Source of the DNA: Roseibium salinum
GTDB taxonomy: Bacteria; Pseudomonadota; Alphaproteobacteria; Rhizobiales; Stappiaceae
DNA length: 64,000 nucleotides
Reading direction: 5' to 3'
Assembly (NCBI RefSeq): GCF_026240905.1
Contig: NZ_JAPEVI010000003.1
Span: forward strand, 3,782,001-3,846,000
A model generated the notes under the pieces. That model worked only from the letters and a program-made list of their open reading frames with translations. It was not told the origin of the DNA and ran no database searches. Below, one piece after another: positions 37,748 through 46,870 of the stretch. The position numbers were made by a program, and so were the translations under genes. Each line of letters starts with the position of its first letter. The stretch's first letter is position 1.

Positions 37748-38659
37748 TCGGCCCCGCCATTGCGGCAGCGGTCGCCGCCGGGCTGGCCGCCTTGCCGTTC
37801 TTCGTCTCCGACTACAGTCTCGGCCTGATGATCGGCATGACAGGCTACGTCACGCTCGCTTCCGCCTGGGCGCTGTTTTCCGGCCACACGCGCTACATTT
37901 CGCTGGCGACCGTCGCCTTCTACGGAACGGGGGCCTACACGGTCGCGGTCCTGAACGAAATGATGCCCTATCCGGCCGTGCTCACCTGTGCCGCGGCGAT
38001 CGGTGCGGGCCTGGCGCTTGTCGTCGGCCTGTCGACGCTCCGCCTCGCCGGCATCTATTTCGTCATTTTCACCTTCGGTCTGGCCGAGCTCGTCCGGCAG
38101 GTGATCACCTGGTACGAGGTGAACATCACCGGCACGCTCGGCCGCTACATCTTCCTGGATATCACGGCCCGAGGCATCTATTGGCAGATGCTGGCGCTCG
38201 CCGCCGTCACGATCGCACTCACGGCCTTCATCCGACGGCACCGGCTGGGCCTGGCGCTGAAGGTGATCGGCGATGACGAGACGGTCGCCGCCCATTCAGG
38301 CATCAATCTCGCCCGCACCAAACTCGTCGCCTTCACGCTGTCGGCAACGATCATCACGCTCGCCGGGGCGATCGCATCGCCGCGCTGGACCTATGTGGAA
38401 CCCGTCATCGTCTTCAACCCGACCGTCAGCTTCCTGACCGTGATCATGGCGCTGCTTGGCGGGGCGAGATCGGGTCTGGGGCCCGATGATGGGCGCCGTG
38501 CCGTTGTTCCTGCTGTTCGAATGGCTGTCCGTCAGCTTTCCCGACACCTATCCGGTGCTTCTTGGCCTGCTCTTCATCGGCGTCGTGTTTCTCCTGCCGG
38601 ATGGCATGCTGGGCACGCTCGACAAGTGGCGCCGGTCAACGAAAAAGGTGCCGGCATGA
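37744..38659 (+). CDS. HAAT permease, LivM-type, one frameshift
   Basis: About 304 aa when repaired. Spans and the LivM pattern (TLRLAGIYFVIFTFGLAELV, GDDETVAAHSGINLAR) are intact up to FLTVIMALLGG, where one extra base in GCGAGATCGGG (about 38465-38473) shifts the frame. Removing one base restores VWGPMMGAVPLFLLFEWLSV and a normal C-terminus ending KWRRSTKKVPA at 38659, overlapping the next gene by ATGA. Probably a sequence error. Confidence 0.88.
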
Positions 38660-39384
38660 GCATGCTGGAGATCCGCAATGCGACGAAGACATTCGGGGGC
38701 CTCGCTGCCGTCGACCGCGTCTCCTTCAGCATTCAGCAGGGCGAAGTCGCCGGTCTGCTGGGGCCGAACGGATCGGGCAAGACGACCCTCCTGAATCTCG
38801 TCTCCGGCGCCCTGCCGCCCTCGGGCGGGCGGATCCTCATCGCCGGCAGGGACATGACCGGTAAGCGCGCCGACCTGATCGCGCGGGCGGGCGTTGCGCG
38901 CACGTTCCAGCTCGTGCGGATCCTGCCCTCGCTCACTCCGGAAGAGAATGTCATGGTGTCGGCGGTCTTCGGGGCTGTTCCCCACTGGGGCGAAAAGGCA
39001 CGGGAGATCGCGCGCGCCGCCCTCGCCCGTGTCGGCCTGGACGGGCACCATGCCCGGGCGGCGGGAGACCTCACCTATCTGGATCAGAAACGCCTCGAGC
39101 TTGCCCGGGCGCTGGCTGCCGAGCCGAAACTGCTGCTGCTCGACGAATGGCTGGCGGGGCTGAACCCGACGGAGCTCAAGGAGGGCATTGCCCTGATCCG
39201 CAGCTTCTCGGAAACCGGCATCACAATCCTCATGGTCGAGCACATCATGGAGGCGGTGCGCGCGCTCTGCCCGCGGTGCCTCGTCATGAATTCCGGCGCA
39301 TTGATCGCCGACGGTCCGACCGGGGAGGTGCTTGCCGATCCGCACGTCATCGCCGCTTACCTTGGTGAGGTCGAAGATGCTTGA
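38656..39384 (+). CDS. HAAT ATP-binding protein, LivG-type
   Basis: 242 aa. Walker A GPNGSGKTTLLNL, Walker B LLLLDEWLAGLNP and the GVARTFQLVRI Q-loop region of LivG. The ABC signature deviates: LTYLDQKRLELARAL stands where LSYGEQRRLEIARAL is usual, and Walker B has DEW instead of DEP. Both also occur in some aromatic-uptake HAAT ATPases as far as I recall. Overlaps LivM-type and LivF-type genes. Confidence 0.9.
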   Translation: MSMLEIRNATKTFGGLAAVDRVSFSIQQGEVAGLLGPNGSGKTTLLNLVSGALPPSGGRILIAGRDMTGKRADLIARAGVARTFQLVRILPSLTPEENVMVSAVFGAVPHWGEKAREIARAALARVGLDGHHARAAGDLTYLDQKRLELARALAAEPKLLLLDEWLAGLNPTELKEGIALIRSFSETGITILMVEHIMEAVRALCPRCLVMNSGALIADGPTGEVLADPHVIAAYLGEVEDA

Positions 39385-40105
39385 GGTCATCGGCCTGTCC
39401 GTCGCCTATGGCAAACATGCCGCGCTGGAAAACGCGAACCTGTCGGTCGGGGAAGGAAAGATGGTCGCCATCCTGGGGGCCAACGGCGCGGGAAAGTCCT
39501 CGCTGCTCAATGCCATTGCCGGCCGGGTGAAGCCGGCGTCCGGCAGGGTGGTCTTCGCCGGGCAGGATCTTGCGAATGTTCCCCAGCATGAACTGGTCGA
39601 ACGCGGCCTGGCTCTCGTGCCGGAGGGCCGCGGCATCTTTCCGCGGCTGTCGGTGGAGGAAAACCTTGCCCTTGGCGCGTTGCCGGCGCGTGCAAGAGTC
39701 GGCGCCAAGGCACAGCGCGACAAGGTCCATGCGCTGTTCCCCAGGCTCACCGAGCGCAGTCGCCAGATCGCCGGCACCATGTCCGGCGGGGAACAGCAGA
39801 TGGTCGCCATCGCGCGGGCGTTGATGTCCAATCCGGCCGTGCTGCTCCTGGACGAACCCTCGCTCGGCCTTGCGCCCATCGTCGCACAGGATGTCTTCCG
39901 CGCGCTTGAAGGCATTCGCGCCGGCGGACTGACGATCATGCTGGTGGAACAGAACGCCCGCGCAACGCTCGCCATCGCGGACCGGGCCTACCTCATCGAG
40001 GCGGGCCGGATCGCCGGGAGCGGCCGCGCGGCCGACCTGCGCGACGATCCGGCCGTGATTAACGCATTCCTGGGTGGCGCGAGCGCCCGAGAGACGAACA
40101 CATAG
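39377..40105 (+). CDS. HAAT ATP-binding protein, LivF-type
   Basis: 242 aa. Walker A GANGAGKSSLLNAIAG, LVPEGRGIFPRLSVEENL (a LivF hallmark), canonical signature MSGGEQQMVAIARALM, Walker B LLLDEPSLGLAP. Start overlaps the LivG-type stop by 8 bp. It forms the ATPase dimer with LivG-type. Confidence 0.93.
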   Translation: MLEVIGLSVAYGKHAALENANLSVGEGKMVAILGANGAGKSSLLNAIAGRVKPASGRVVFAGQDLANVPQHELVERGLALVPEGRGIFPRLSVEENLALGALPARARVGAKAQRDKVHALFPRLTERSRQIAGTMSGGEQQMVAIARALMSNPAVLLLDEPSLGLAPIVAQDVFRALEGIRAGGLTIMLVEQNARATLAIADRAYLIEAGRIAGSGRAADLRDDPAVINAFLGGASARETNT

Positions 40106-40124
40106 TCAGGACAAGGAAGACACC

Positions 40125-41573
40125 ATGCAAAGCCTCGATCTCTATATCGGCGGAAAGCACGTTCCGGCAGAAGACGGACGCACGTTCCTGCGCGAAAACC
40201 CGGTCACCGGCGAAACCGTGACCCGGGCCGCGGCTGCTTCGATCAATGATGCGCAAAAGGCGGTCGATGCGGCGGCGCAGGCCTTCCCCGCATGGTCGGA
40301 AACGAGCCCGGGTGCGCGGCGCAAGGCGCTTCTCGATGCGGCGGAATCACTTCGCGCCAGCGCTGACGACATCGTTCAGGCAATGAAGGACGAAATCGGC
40401 GCGACGGAAGGCTGGGGCCGCTTCAACGTCATGCTGGCCGCCGACATGCTGGTGGAAGCGGCTTCGCTCACCACCCAGATCAAGGGCGAGATCATCCCTT
40501 CCAACCGTCCCGGCACCACCGCCTTCGCCATCCGTCAGCCGGCGGGCGTCGTGCTGGCCATGGCGCCCTGGAATGCGCCGGTGATCCTCGGCGTGCGGTC
40601 GATCGCCACGCCGCTTGCCTGCGGCAACACGGTGGTCATGAAGACATCCGAACTGTGCCCGCGAACGCACGCGCTGGTCGTTGAGGCGGTCGCCAAAGGC
40701 GGCTTTCCGGACGGCGTTCTGAACACCATTTCCAACCATCCCGACGACGCACCGAAGCTGGTGGAAGCCCTCATCGAGGCGCCCGCCGTCCGCCGCGTGA
40801 ACTTTACCGGGTCGACGCGCGTCGGAAAGGTGATCGGCGAGATTGCCGGACGCAACCTGAAGCCCGCGCTGCTGGAACTCGGCGGCAAGGCGCCGATGAT
40901 CGTGCTGGAGGATGCCGATATCGAGGCGGCCGTCGCGGCCGCCGGTTTCGGTGCCTACATGAACCAGGGCCAGATCTGCATGTCGACTGAGCGGATCATC
41001 ACGGTCGGCGAGGTCGGCGATGCCTTCGTCGAAGCCTATGCGCAAAAGGTCGCCTCCCTGACCGCGGGCGACCCGCGCAAGGGGGCCGCGCCGCTCGGGT
41101 CGCTGGTCAATCCCGCTGCCGCCGACCGGGTCCGGGAACTGGTCTCCGACGCCGTCTCCAAGGGCGCGCGGCTGATCGGCGGAGGCGGCGACGAGACGAT
41201 CATGAACGCCGCCGCGCTCGATCATGTGACGCCGGACATGCGGCTCTACCGGGAAGAGAGCTTCGGGCCGGTTTCGGTCGTCATCCGGGCCGGGTCGATC
41301 GATGAAGCCGTCCGCATCGCCAATGACAGCGAGTTCGGTCTCTCCTCGGCGGTCTTCGGCCGGGATGTCATGCGTGCCATGTCGGTGGCCCGCCGCATCG
41401 AAGCAGGCATCTGCCACGTCAACGGACCGACCGTCCATGACGAGGCACAGATGCCCTTCGGCGGCGTGAAGGCATCGGGCTACGGGCGTTTCGGCGGAAA
41501 CTGGGGCATTGCGGAATTCACCGAGTTGCGCTGGATCACCCTGCAGGACGGTGCGCTGCACTATCCGATCTGA
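40125..41573 (+). CDS. Aldehyde dehydrogenase, benzaldehyde/vanillin type
   Basis: 482 aa NAD(P)-dependent aldehyde dehydrogenase. Catalytic Glu in LELGGKAPM, catalytic Cys in NQGQICMSTER, and FTGSTRVGKVI in the cofactor region. The QICMSTERIIT context is typical of vanillin, benzaldehyde or salicylaldehyde dehydrogenases. It begins 20 bp after the transporter, so it is likely co-expressed and oxidises the imported substrate or an intermediate. Exact substrate unknown. Confidence 0.9.
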   Translation: MQSLDLYIGGKHVPAEDGRTFLRENPVTGETVTRAAAASINDAQKAVDAAAQAFPAWSETSPGARRKALLDAAESLRASADDIVQAMKDEIGATEGWGRFNVMLAADMLVEAASLTTQIKGEIIPSNRPGTTAFAIRQPAGVVLAMAPWNAPVILGVRSIATPLACGNTVVMKTSELCPRTHALVVEAVAKGGFPDGVLNTISNHPDDAPKLVEALIEAPAVRRVNFTGSTRVGKVIGEIAGRNLKPALLELGGKAPMIVLEDADIEAAVAAAGFGAYMNQGQICMSTERIITVGEVGDAFVEAYAQKVASLTAGDPRKGAAPLGSLVNPAAADRVRELVSDAVSKGARLIGGGGDETIMNAAALDHVTPDMRLYREESFGPVSVVIRAGSIDEAVRIANDSEFGLSSAVFGRDVMRAMSVARRIEAGICHVNGPTVHDEAQMPFGGVKASGYGRFGGNWGIAEFTELRWITLQDGALHYPI

Positions 41574-41970
41574 GATCGCCGCCGAGGCGGTACCGAGCAC
41601 ATGCGCGTTATCGACGGCAGACGGCACATGCGGGGGCAGTTTTTGTCCGCACGTTTCTCCCGCGTTTGTGCCGTTTGCGCGCGATAAAACCCGCATCGTC
41701 TAAAAATTAACGAAAACCCGTTCGGTGTGCTGAACGAAGCGTCAGGAAGACCTAGAGTAGTGTGATTGGGCAAACGGGCGGGTGGCGCCGGAGACCGGTT
41801 TCATCCGTCCCTTGCATTGCCTCAAGTACCCACTACTGCAGCGGAGCCCTCGGGCTCCGCTGCAGCTCCGGGTATCGCTCTGAAGGCACCCGTTCAGCTG
41901 CCCGCTGCGGCGGCGCGAAGGCGCGCGTCATCGTCCCCGCGCCGGTCGGCGCAATCAACAACCGCCAGGC
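41574..41970. other. Gene-free interval between convergent units
   Basis: 397 bp. Apart from the palindrome at 41837-41864 I see no gene, T-run terminator or repeat copy. Short frames such as 41766-41987 lack support. Confidence 0.4.
41837..41864. terminator. 13-bp near-perfect palindrome, terminator-like
   Basis: TGCAGCGGAGCCC, TC, GGGCTCCGCTGCA. A very stable hairpin between the aldehyde dehydrogenase (plus) and the Gfo/Idh gene (minus), where convergent transcription must stop. No T run follows. Confidence 0.55.
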
Positions 41971-43044
41971 TCACGGGCCGACATTGAGAAACCGGCTTTG
42001 GTCGGCGTTGGACCGTTCCGCGGCATCGAGGGCCTGCTGCAGCCTGGCGCCATGGTCAAATCCCGGTTCGGTGGGCGTGCCTTCGCGGACTGAATTCACG
42101 AACCGCTCATAGACCGTGGGCACAGGCTCCGCGGTCACCTCGCGCCACTCGGCCGCCTCCAGGTCGGGATCTCGGCAGATCCGCAAGCGTTCCACCTGCT
42201 TTTCGAAGATCACTTCCAGGCCGCCGTTGTCGCCATAAAGACGCAGGCGCAGGTCGTTGAGGTGGCCCGAGGCATATCTGGTGGCGCTGATCGTACCGAG
42301 GGCGCCGTTTTCAAGTTCGGCCTGAAGCGTGAAACTGTCGTTGGCGTCCAGCGTGTACTCGCCGATCCGGCCGCCTTCCGCCTTGTCGAAGGTTTTCAGC
42401 CGGCAGGACAGGCCGCCCACCTCGCTGCGGGCGGCGAAGGTGACGAAATCCAGGATGTGGATGCCGACATCGCCAAGAACGCCCTTGGAGCCGTGCTGGC
42501 TCGACAGGCGCCAGAGCCACTGGCTTTCCGTGCGCCAGTCTCCCCAGGCCGGCTGGCTGAGCCAGCTTTGCAGATACGAGGCTTCGAAGTGCTTCAGGGC
42601 GCCGATCGCGCCTTCCTCCACCAGTTCGGCAGCCTTCTGCAGCACCGCGACATTGCGGTAGGTCAGATTGACCATGCCGATCAGGCCCTTTGCCCGCGCG
42701 AGCTCCGCCATTTCAAGGGCGTCGGCGGCATTGGTGGCAAGCGGCTTTTCGCACAGGACATGCTTGCCGGCGTTCAAGAGCAGCAGCGTTGTGGGATGGT
42801 GGGCGGCATCGGGGGTGACATTCGAAATCGCGTCGAATTCACCCCAGGCAACGGCCTCTTCCAGCGTTGCGAACGTGTCGGGAATGCCGAACTTCCCGCA
42901 GAAGCCGGCGAGAATGTCGGTGCGCCGGTCGACGCCTGCAACGACCTGGACGCCGGGGATCTTCTGATAGGCGGCGACGTGGCTGGCGGCCATGTTGCCG
43001 GTGCCAAGGATCAGGATCCGGACGGGATTTGCGGCTGCAGTCAT
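41971..43044 (-). CDS. Gfo/Idh/MocA family oxidoreductase
   Basis: 357 aa. N-terminal Rossmann start VRILILGTGNMAASHVAAYQ, the EKPLA motif in LCEKPLATNAADALEMAELA with the conserved Lys, and the C-terminal Gfo/Idh domain including GDVGIHILDFVTF. Sugar or inositol-type dehydrogenases share this fold. It lies 64 bp after the ThuA-like gene, forming a pair like thuAB, where ThuB is also a Gfo/Idh enzyme acting on disaccharides. Substrate not determined. Confidence 0.9.
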   Translation of the reverse strand: MTAAANPVRILILGTGNMAASHVAAYQKIPGVQVVAGVDRRTDILAGFCGKFGIPDTFATLEEAVAWGEFDAISNVTPDAAHHPTTLLLLNAGKHVLCEKPLATNAADALEMAELARAKGLIGMVNLTYRNVAVLQKAAELVEEGAIGALKHFEASYLQSWLSQPAWGDWRTESQWLWRLSSQHGSKGVLGDVGIHILDFVTFAARSEVGGLSCRLKTFDKAEGGRIGEYTLDANDSFTLQAELENGALGTISATRYASGHLNDLRLRLYGDNGGLEVIFEKQVERLRICRDPDLEAAEWREVTAEPVPTVYERFVNSVREGTPTEPGFDHGARLQQALDAAERSNADQSRFLNVGP

Positions 43045-43108
43045 GGTCTTTCTCCATTCACGGAAGGCTTGTCACGCGGGACGGCATTCCGAACCAAAGG
43101 CAGGAAGG

Positions 43109-43894
43109 TCAGCGGTAGCCTTCTTCACCGGCCGTGTGAAGCTTCGGTCCGCGTTCCTCTAACTGCTCGTGGGCGGCGTCCACCGGCATGTTGGGCGCGG
43201 CGCCGGGATTGGCAACGCGCTCCATCGGGTTGAAGGCCCATTTGACGCCGTTCTTCAGGACGGTCTGCACGTTGACATTGTGATAGGTCGGATAGGTCTC
43301 GTGGCCGGGGCGGAAATAAAAGACATTGCCGGCACCGCGCTTGTAGGTGAGGCCGGAGCGGAAGACCTCGCCGCCCTGGAACCAGCTGATGAACACGGTT
43401 TCAAGCGGTTCCGGCACGCCAAAGGGTTCGCCGTACATTTCTTCCATTTCCAGTTCGAAACTGTCCGGCAGTCCCCGGGTGATCGGATGGTTGCGGCTGG
43501 TGATCCAGAGCCGCTCGCGTTCCCCGGCCTCGCGCCATGTGAGATTGCAGGGGGCGCCCATCAGTCGCTTGAACGGCTTGGCAAAATGGGCCGAATGGAG
43601 GAAGACCATGCCCATGCCGGACCAGACGGCATCGCAGACCCGCTCCACGACCTCATCGGCAACATCGCCATGGGCGGCATGGCCCCACCAGACCAGCACA
43701 TCCGTTTCCGCAAGCCGTTTCTCCGTCAGGCCATGCTCGGGTTCCTGAAGCGTTGCCGTCGTCGCGCTGATTTCCGGGTCGGTGTTCAGCGTGTCCGCGA
43801 TGCACTGATGCATGCCGTCGGGATAGAGACCGGCAACGATCTCGTTGTGATGCTCATGGACATTCTCGCCCCAGACAACGGTTCTGATTGCCAT
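43109..43894 (-). CDS. ThuA-like domain protein (trehalose utilisation type)
   Basis: 261 aa from ATG 43894. Class I glutamine-amidotransferase-like fold: VVWGENVHEHHNE, VLVWWGHAAHGDV and MVFLHSAHFAKPF mark the ThuA family; ERLWITSRNHPITRGLPD follows. Known ThuA works with ThuB on trehalose, maltitol or sucrose oxidised at C3. A palindrome 58 bp upstream of the start resembles a LacI-family operator, fitting a sugar-responsive gene. Confidence 0.9.
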   Translation of the reverse strand: MAIRTVVWGENVHEHHNEIVAGLYPDGMHQCIADTLNTDPEISATTATLQEPEHGLTEKRLAETDVLVWWGHAAHGDVADEVVERVCDAVWSGMGMVFLHSAHFAKPFKRLMGAPCNLTWREAGERERLWITSRNHPITRGLPDSFELEMEEMYGEPFGVPEPLETVFISWFQGGEVFRSGLTYKRGAGNVFYFRPGHETYPTYHNVNVQTVLKNGVKWAFNPMERVANPGAAPNMPVDAAHEQLEERGPKLHTAGEEGYR

Positions 43895-43952
43895 GACAGA
43901 CTCCTTCGGTTTCGCGGATTTCCGTGTGGATTGATGTAAGGGGTCGGTTTTC

Positions 43953-43966
43953 CCAAAGCGCTTTGG
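43953..43966. promoter_or_regulatory. LacI-family operator-like palindrome upstream of the ThuA-like gene
   Basis: CCAAAGCGCTTTGG, a perfect 14-bp palindrome with the central CG step typical of LacI/GalR operators. A half-degenerate partner (TTAGCGCTAT) lies 2 bp downstream on the plus strand. Position is right for repression of the minus-strand pair. No LacI gene is in the window. Confidence 0.65.
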
Positions 43967-44236
43967 ATTAGCGCTATCACCGGTCCGCGAGACTGTCAAT
44001 CGCGTGGCTTTACGGTGCACGGCCGCGGTGCTTCCCCGGGAACTCCGGCGACGCCTTCCGTTTGGCGGCGGCTATTGCAATGCAGCAGATCCGAGGCCGT
44101 TGGACGTGCCACCGCGGGAACGGTGGCACATCAAGCAACATGTGCGCTTGTTGTCGGGGAGCAGAGCAGGAGCCCCCGGTGGTCATCCCCGTGCGTGCAA
44201 GGGACGTATCATCCGACCAATCGCGGTGCGTGGCTC

Positions 44237-45982
44237 TCAGTAGCCCGCGGTCAGCGCTCCCACGCGCCGCGGGTCGGAGGCCCCGGCAAGGACGCCGTCC
44301 GCCTTCATGATCGATTGAGTGGAGCCCATGGCGTTCTTGACCTCCACCTGGTGGCCGCGCGCTTCCAGAAGCCGGATCGTGTCCGGCGACAGGCCTTCCT
44401 CGATGCGGATTTCGTCCGGCAGCCACTGATGGTGGATGCGCGGCGCCGCCGTGGCTTCGGCGATGTTCATCTCATGATCGATGACGTTCATGATGATCTG
44501 CAGCGTCGTGGTGATGATGCGGCTGCCACCCGGCGAGCCGGTCGCCAGATAAAGGTCCCCGTCCTTGAACACCAGCGTCGGGCTCATGGAAGACAGCGGC
44601 CGCTTTTCACCCTCGACCGCGTTGGCCGTGCCGCCGATCAGGCCGTAGGCGTTGGGAACGCCGGGCTTGGCGGAAAAGTCGTCGAGCTCGTTGTTGAGGA
44701 GAACGCCGGTGCCGTCGGCGGTGAGGCCGACGCCGTAGGAAAAGTTCAGCGTGTAGGTGTTGGACACCGCGTTGCCGTCCTTGTCGACGACCGAAAAATG
44801 GGTGGTCTCGTTGCTTTCATACGGGAACGGGTCGCCCGGCTTCACATCGGCGGAGGAGGTCGCCGCATCCATCTTGATGGTCTTGATCAGTTCGGCTGCG
44901 TAAGCGGGAGAGGTCAGGCCCTTGACGGGAACGCTGACAAAGTCCGGATCGCCCAGATATTTCGACCGGTCCGCATAGGCCCGGCGCATGGCCTCGGCCA
45001 TGACGTGGATGGTATCGGCGGAGTTCGGGCCGTATTCACTGACCGGATAGGCTTCCAGCATGTTGAGGATTTCAACGATGTGCACGCCGCCGGACGAGGG
45101 CGGCGGCATGGAGGCGATTTCGTAGCCGCGATAAGAGCCGGTGACCGGGTCGCGCCAGACCGGCTGATAGGCGGCCAGGTCCTCAACGGTCATGCCGCCG
45201 CCGGCCGCCTGGACCTTGGCGGCGATGTATTCCGCCACCGCGCCCTGGTAGAAGCCTTCCGGGCCCTGTTCGGCGATCAACTGCAGGGTTCCGGCGAGAT
45301 CGGTCTGTCTGAGGGTTTCGCCCGGTTCATAGGCAACGGAATTCTCCTTGTAGAAAATGGCCGCGCTTGCCGGATCCTTGGTCAGGCGCGGCGCTGCCGC
45401 GGTCAGCGCCGCGGAAAGGCCCGGCGTGACGGTGATGCCGGATTCCGCCAGCTCGATTGCCGGGGCAACCAGCTCCTCCCAGGTCAGGTTGCCGCTGCCG
45501 TACTTGTCGAAGGCTTCCCCAAATCCGGCAACCGTACCCGGAACGCCGATGGCGAGGCCCGAAAAGCGCGATTTTTCCGTGTCCGGTTGGCCATCCTCTC
45601 CGAGGAACATGTCCTTGAAGGCGGCTGCCGGCGCCTTTTCGCGGTAATCCAGCGCTTTGGTCTCGCCGCTTTCGGCCATATGGATGAGCATGAAACCGCC
45701 GCCGCCGAGATTGCCGGCCCGGGGCAAGGTGACGGCGAGAGCGAATCCCGTCGCGATTGCGGCATCGACCGCATTGCCGCCCTTTTGCAGGATGTCGACG
45801 CCGACCCCGGTCGCCACCGCCTCCTGGCTTGCGACCATGCCGTTTTCAGCCGTTACCGGCTGGAAGCGGTCGCGAAGCGAATAGATGGGAGATTCCTGCG
45901 CCTGCGGAGACTGCCCCGGAGGGACAATCAGCGCTACTGCAACGGAAACGGCGCAAAGAACGAACTTCAGGGTGCGGGCCAT
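44237..45982 (-). CDS. ggt: Gamma-glutamyltransferase
   Basis: 581-aa periplasmic enzyme that cleaves and transfers the gamma-glutamyl group of glutathione. Signal peptide ends near SPQAQESP. The autoprocessing/catalytic Thr is in SNETTHFSVVDKDGNAV, and SMSPTLVF and GSPGGSRIITTTLQ are the conserved small-subunit motifs. AVDAAIATGFALAVTLP marks the large subunit. Monocistronic on the minus strand. Confidence 0.96.
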   Translation of the reverse strand: MARTLKFVLCAVSVAVALIVPPGQSPQAQESPIYSLRDRFQPVTAENGMVASQEAVATGVGVDILQKGGNAVDAAIATGFALAVTLPRAGNLGGGGFMLIHMAESGETKALDYREKAPAAAFKDMFLGEDGQPDTEKSRFSGLAIGVPGTVAGFGEAFDKYGSGNLTWEELVAPAIELAESGITVTPGLSAALTAAAPRLTKDPASAAIFYKENSVAYEPGETLRQTDLAGTLQLIAEQGPEGFYQGAVAEYIAAKVQAAGGGMTVEDLAAYQPVWRDPVTGSYRGYEIASMPPPSSGGVHIVEILNMLEAYPVSEYGPNSADTIHVMAEAMRRAYADRSKYLGDPDFVSVPVKGLTSPAYAAELIKTIKMDAATSSADVKPGDPFPYESNETTHFSVVDKDGNAVSNTYTLNFSYGVGLTADGTGVLLNNELDDFSAKPGVPNAYGLIGGTANAVEGEKRPLSSMSPTLVFKDGDLYLATGSPGGSRIITTTLQIIMNVIDHEMNIAEATAAPRIHHQWLPDEIRIEEGLSPDTIRLLEARGHQVEVKNAMGSTQSIMKADGVLAGASDPRRVGALTAGY

Positions 45983-46175
45983 CTTTCTCTCCGGGATCTG
46001 ATTGAACCTGGAGTTTGCAAAAGCCTCGCGGGAGAGGCAACAGGAAATCGCCTAAAGGTTGCGTTTCCGCGCGGGGCTTGATCCAACGCAAGGCGGAGGG
46101 AGCGCGGATGCGTAAATCTCTGAGAATTGTCGTAAGCTGATCCAGGTGAGCCGGGAGTTCCGGGGGAAAGGTTCC

Positions 46176-46556
46176 ATGAACAGCGTGCCCAGCAAAGTGA
46201 ATACCGCCCCGGGGTGGAAGATGCTCCGCCTTCAGGTCGCCGTTGCCGGACTGTATCTTGCTGCCGGAACGGCTGCGGCCCACGCGGGCGATCCTGCCGC
46301 GGGCAAGGTACTGGCACTGCGCTGGTGCGCTGCCTGTCACCTTGTTGCCGAAGACCAGGAAAGGGTAGCGCTGGTTGCCCTGCCGAGCTTCTATGACATC
46401 GCGGAAAGTCCGGGTTGGACGGAAGAAGCGCTGGCGACTTTCCTTGTGGACCCGCATCCAAAAATGCCGGACATGAGCCTGCGCAACGTCGAAATCGCCA
46501 ATCTTGCCGCCTATATCACCTCGCTTTCGCCTGAGGGTGACGGCGACAGCAAATAG
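46176..46556 (+). CDS. Small c-type cytochrome
   Basis: 126 aa from ATG 46176 (GGGGGAAAGG upstream). Signal peptide (VAVAGLYLAAGTAAAHAG), then one haem-binding site RWCAACH near residue 50 and the distal Met in KMPDMSLRNVEIANLAAYI. The size and the one haem fit class I cytochrome c of the small periplasmic type. Its apoprotein would rely on the Ccm system encoded in this window. Electron partner unknown. Confidence 0.9.
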   Translation: MNSVPSKVNTAPGWKMLRLQVAVAGLYLAAGTAAAHAGDPAAGKVLALRWCAACHLVAEDQERVALVALPSFYDIAESPGWTEEALATFLVDPHPKMPDMSLRNVEIANLAAYITSLSPEGDGDSK

Positions 46557-46870
46557 TCGGTCCGCCTGCTCTGAGCAGCGCCTTCGCGGGCCTCTCACTC
46601 TGAAGTCGTCCCCGACTTGATCGGGGATCTAATCATGTCCAGAGGGGCTGCGTTCGAACTGGCTCGTGCTGCACAGACAGCGATCCAGCTGCGATTTCAT
46701 AACCTGTTGAGAAGCCAATAGAGCCCCGATCGAGTCGGGGATGCCGCTTCGGGGAAGGGCCCCACTGCTCTTGTCATCGCCACGTACAGATTGGAAACTG
46801 CCGGCAAACGTCGTAACGGCCCGAGGGCACCGTTGTCATCACCGGCCCCTGAACCTCGGCCCGATGTGTT
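46557..46870. other. Gene-free interval with paired CCCCGA..TCGGGG palindromes
   Basis: 314 bp. Two palindromes, TCCCCGACTTGATCGGGGA (46609-46627) and GCCCCGATCGAGTCGGGGA (46723-46741), about 95 bp apart. The motif is common between alphaproteobacterial genes. No coding frame is credible. Confidence 0.6.

Noticed and set aside
37372-38655. Frame that joins an early segment, livM and livG into one 670-aa protein
   Set aside because: It is an artefact of the livM frameshift: residues before 37744 belong to livH's other frame and the true LivM end lies in another frame.
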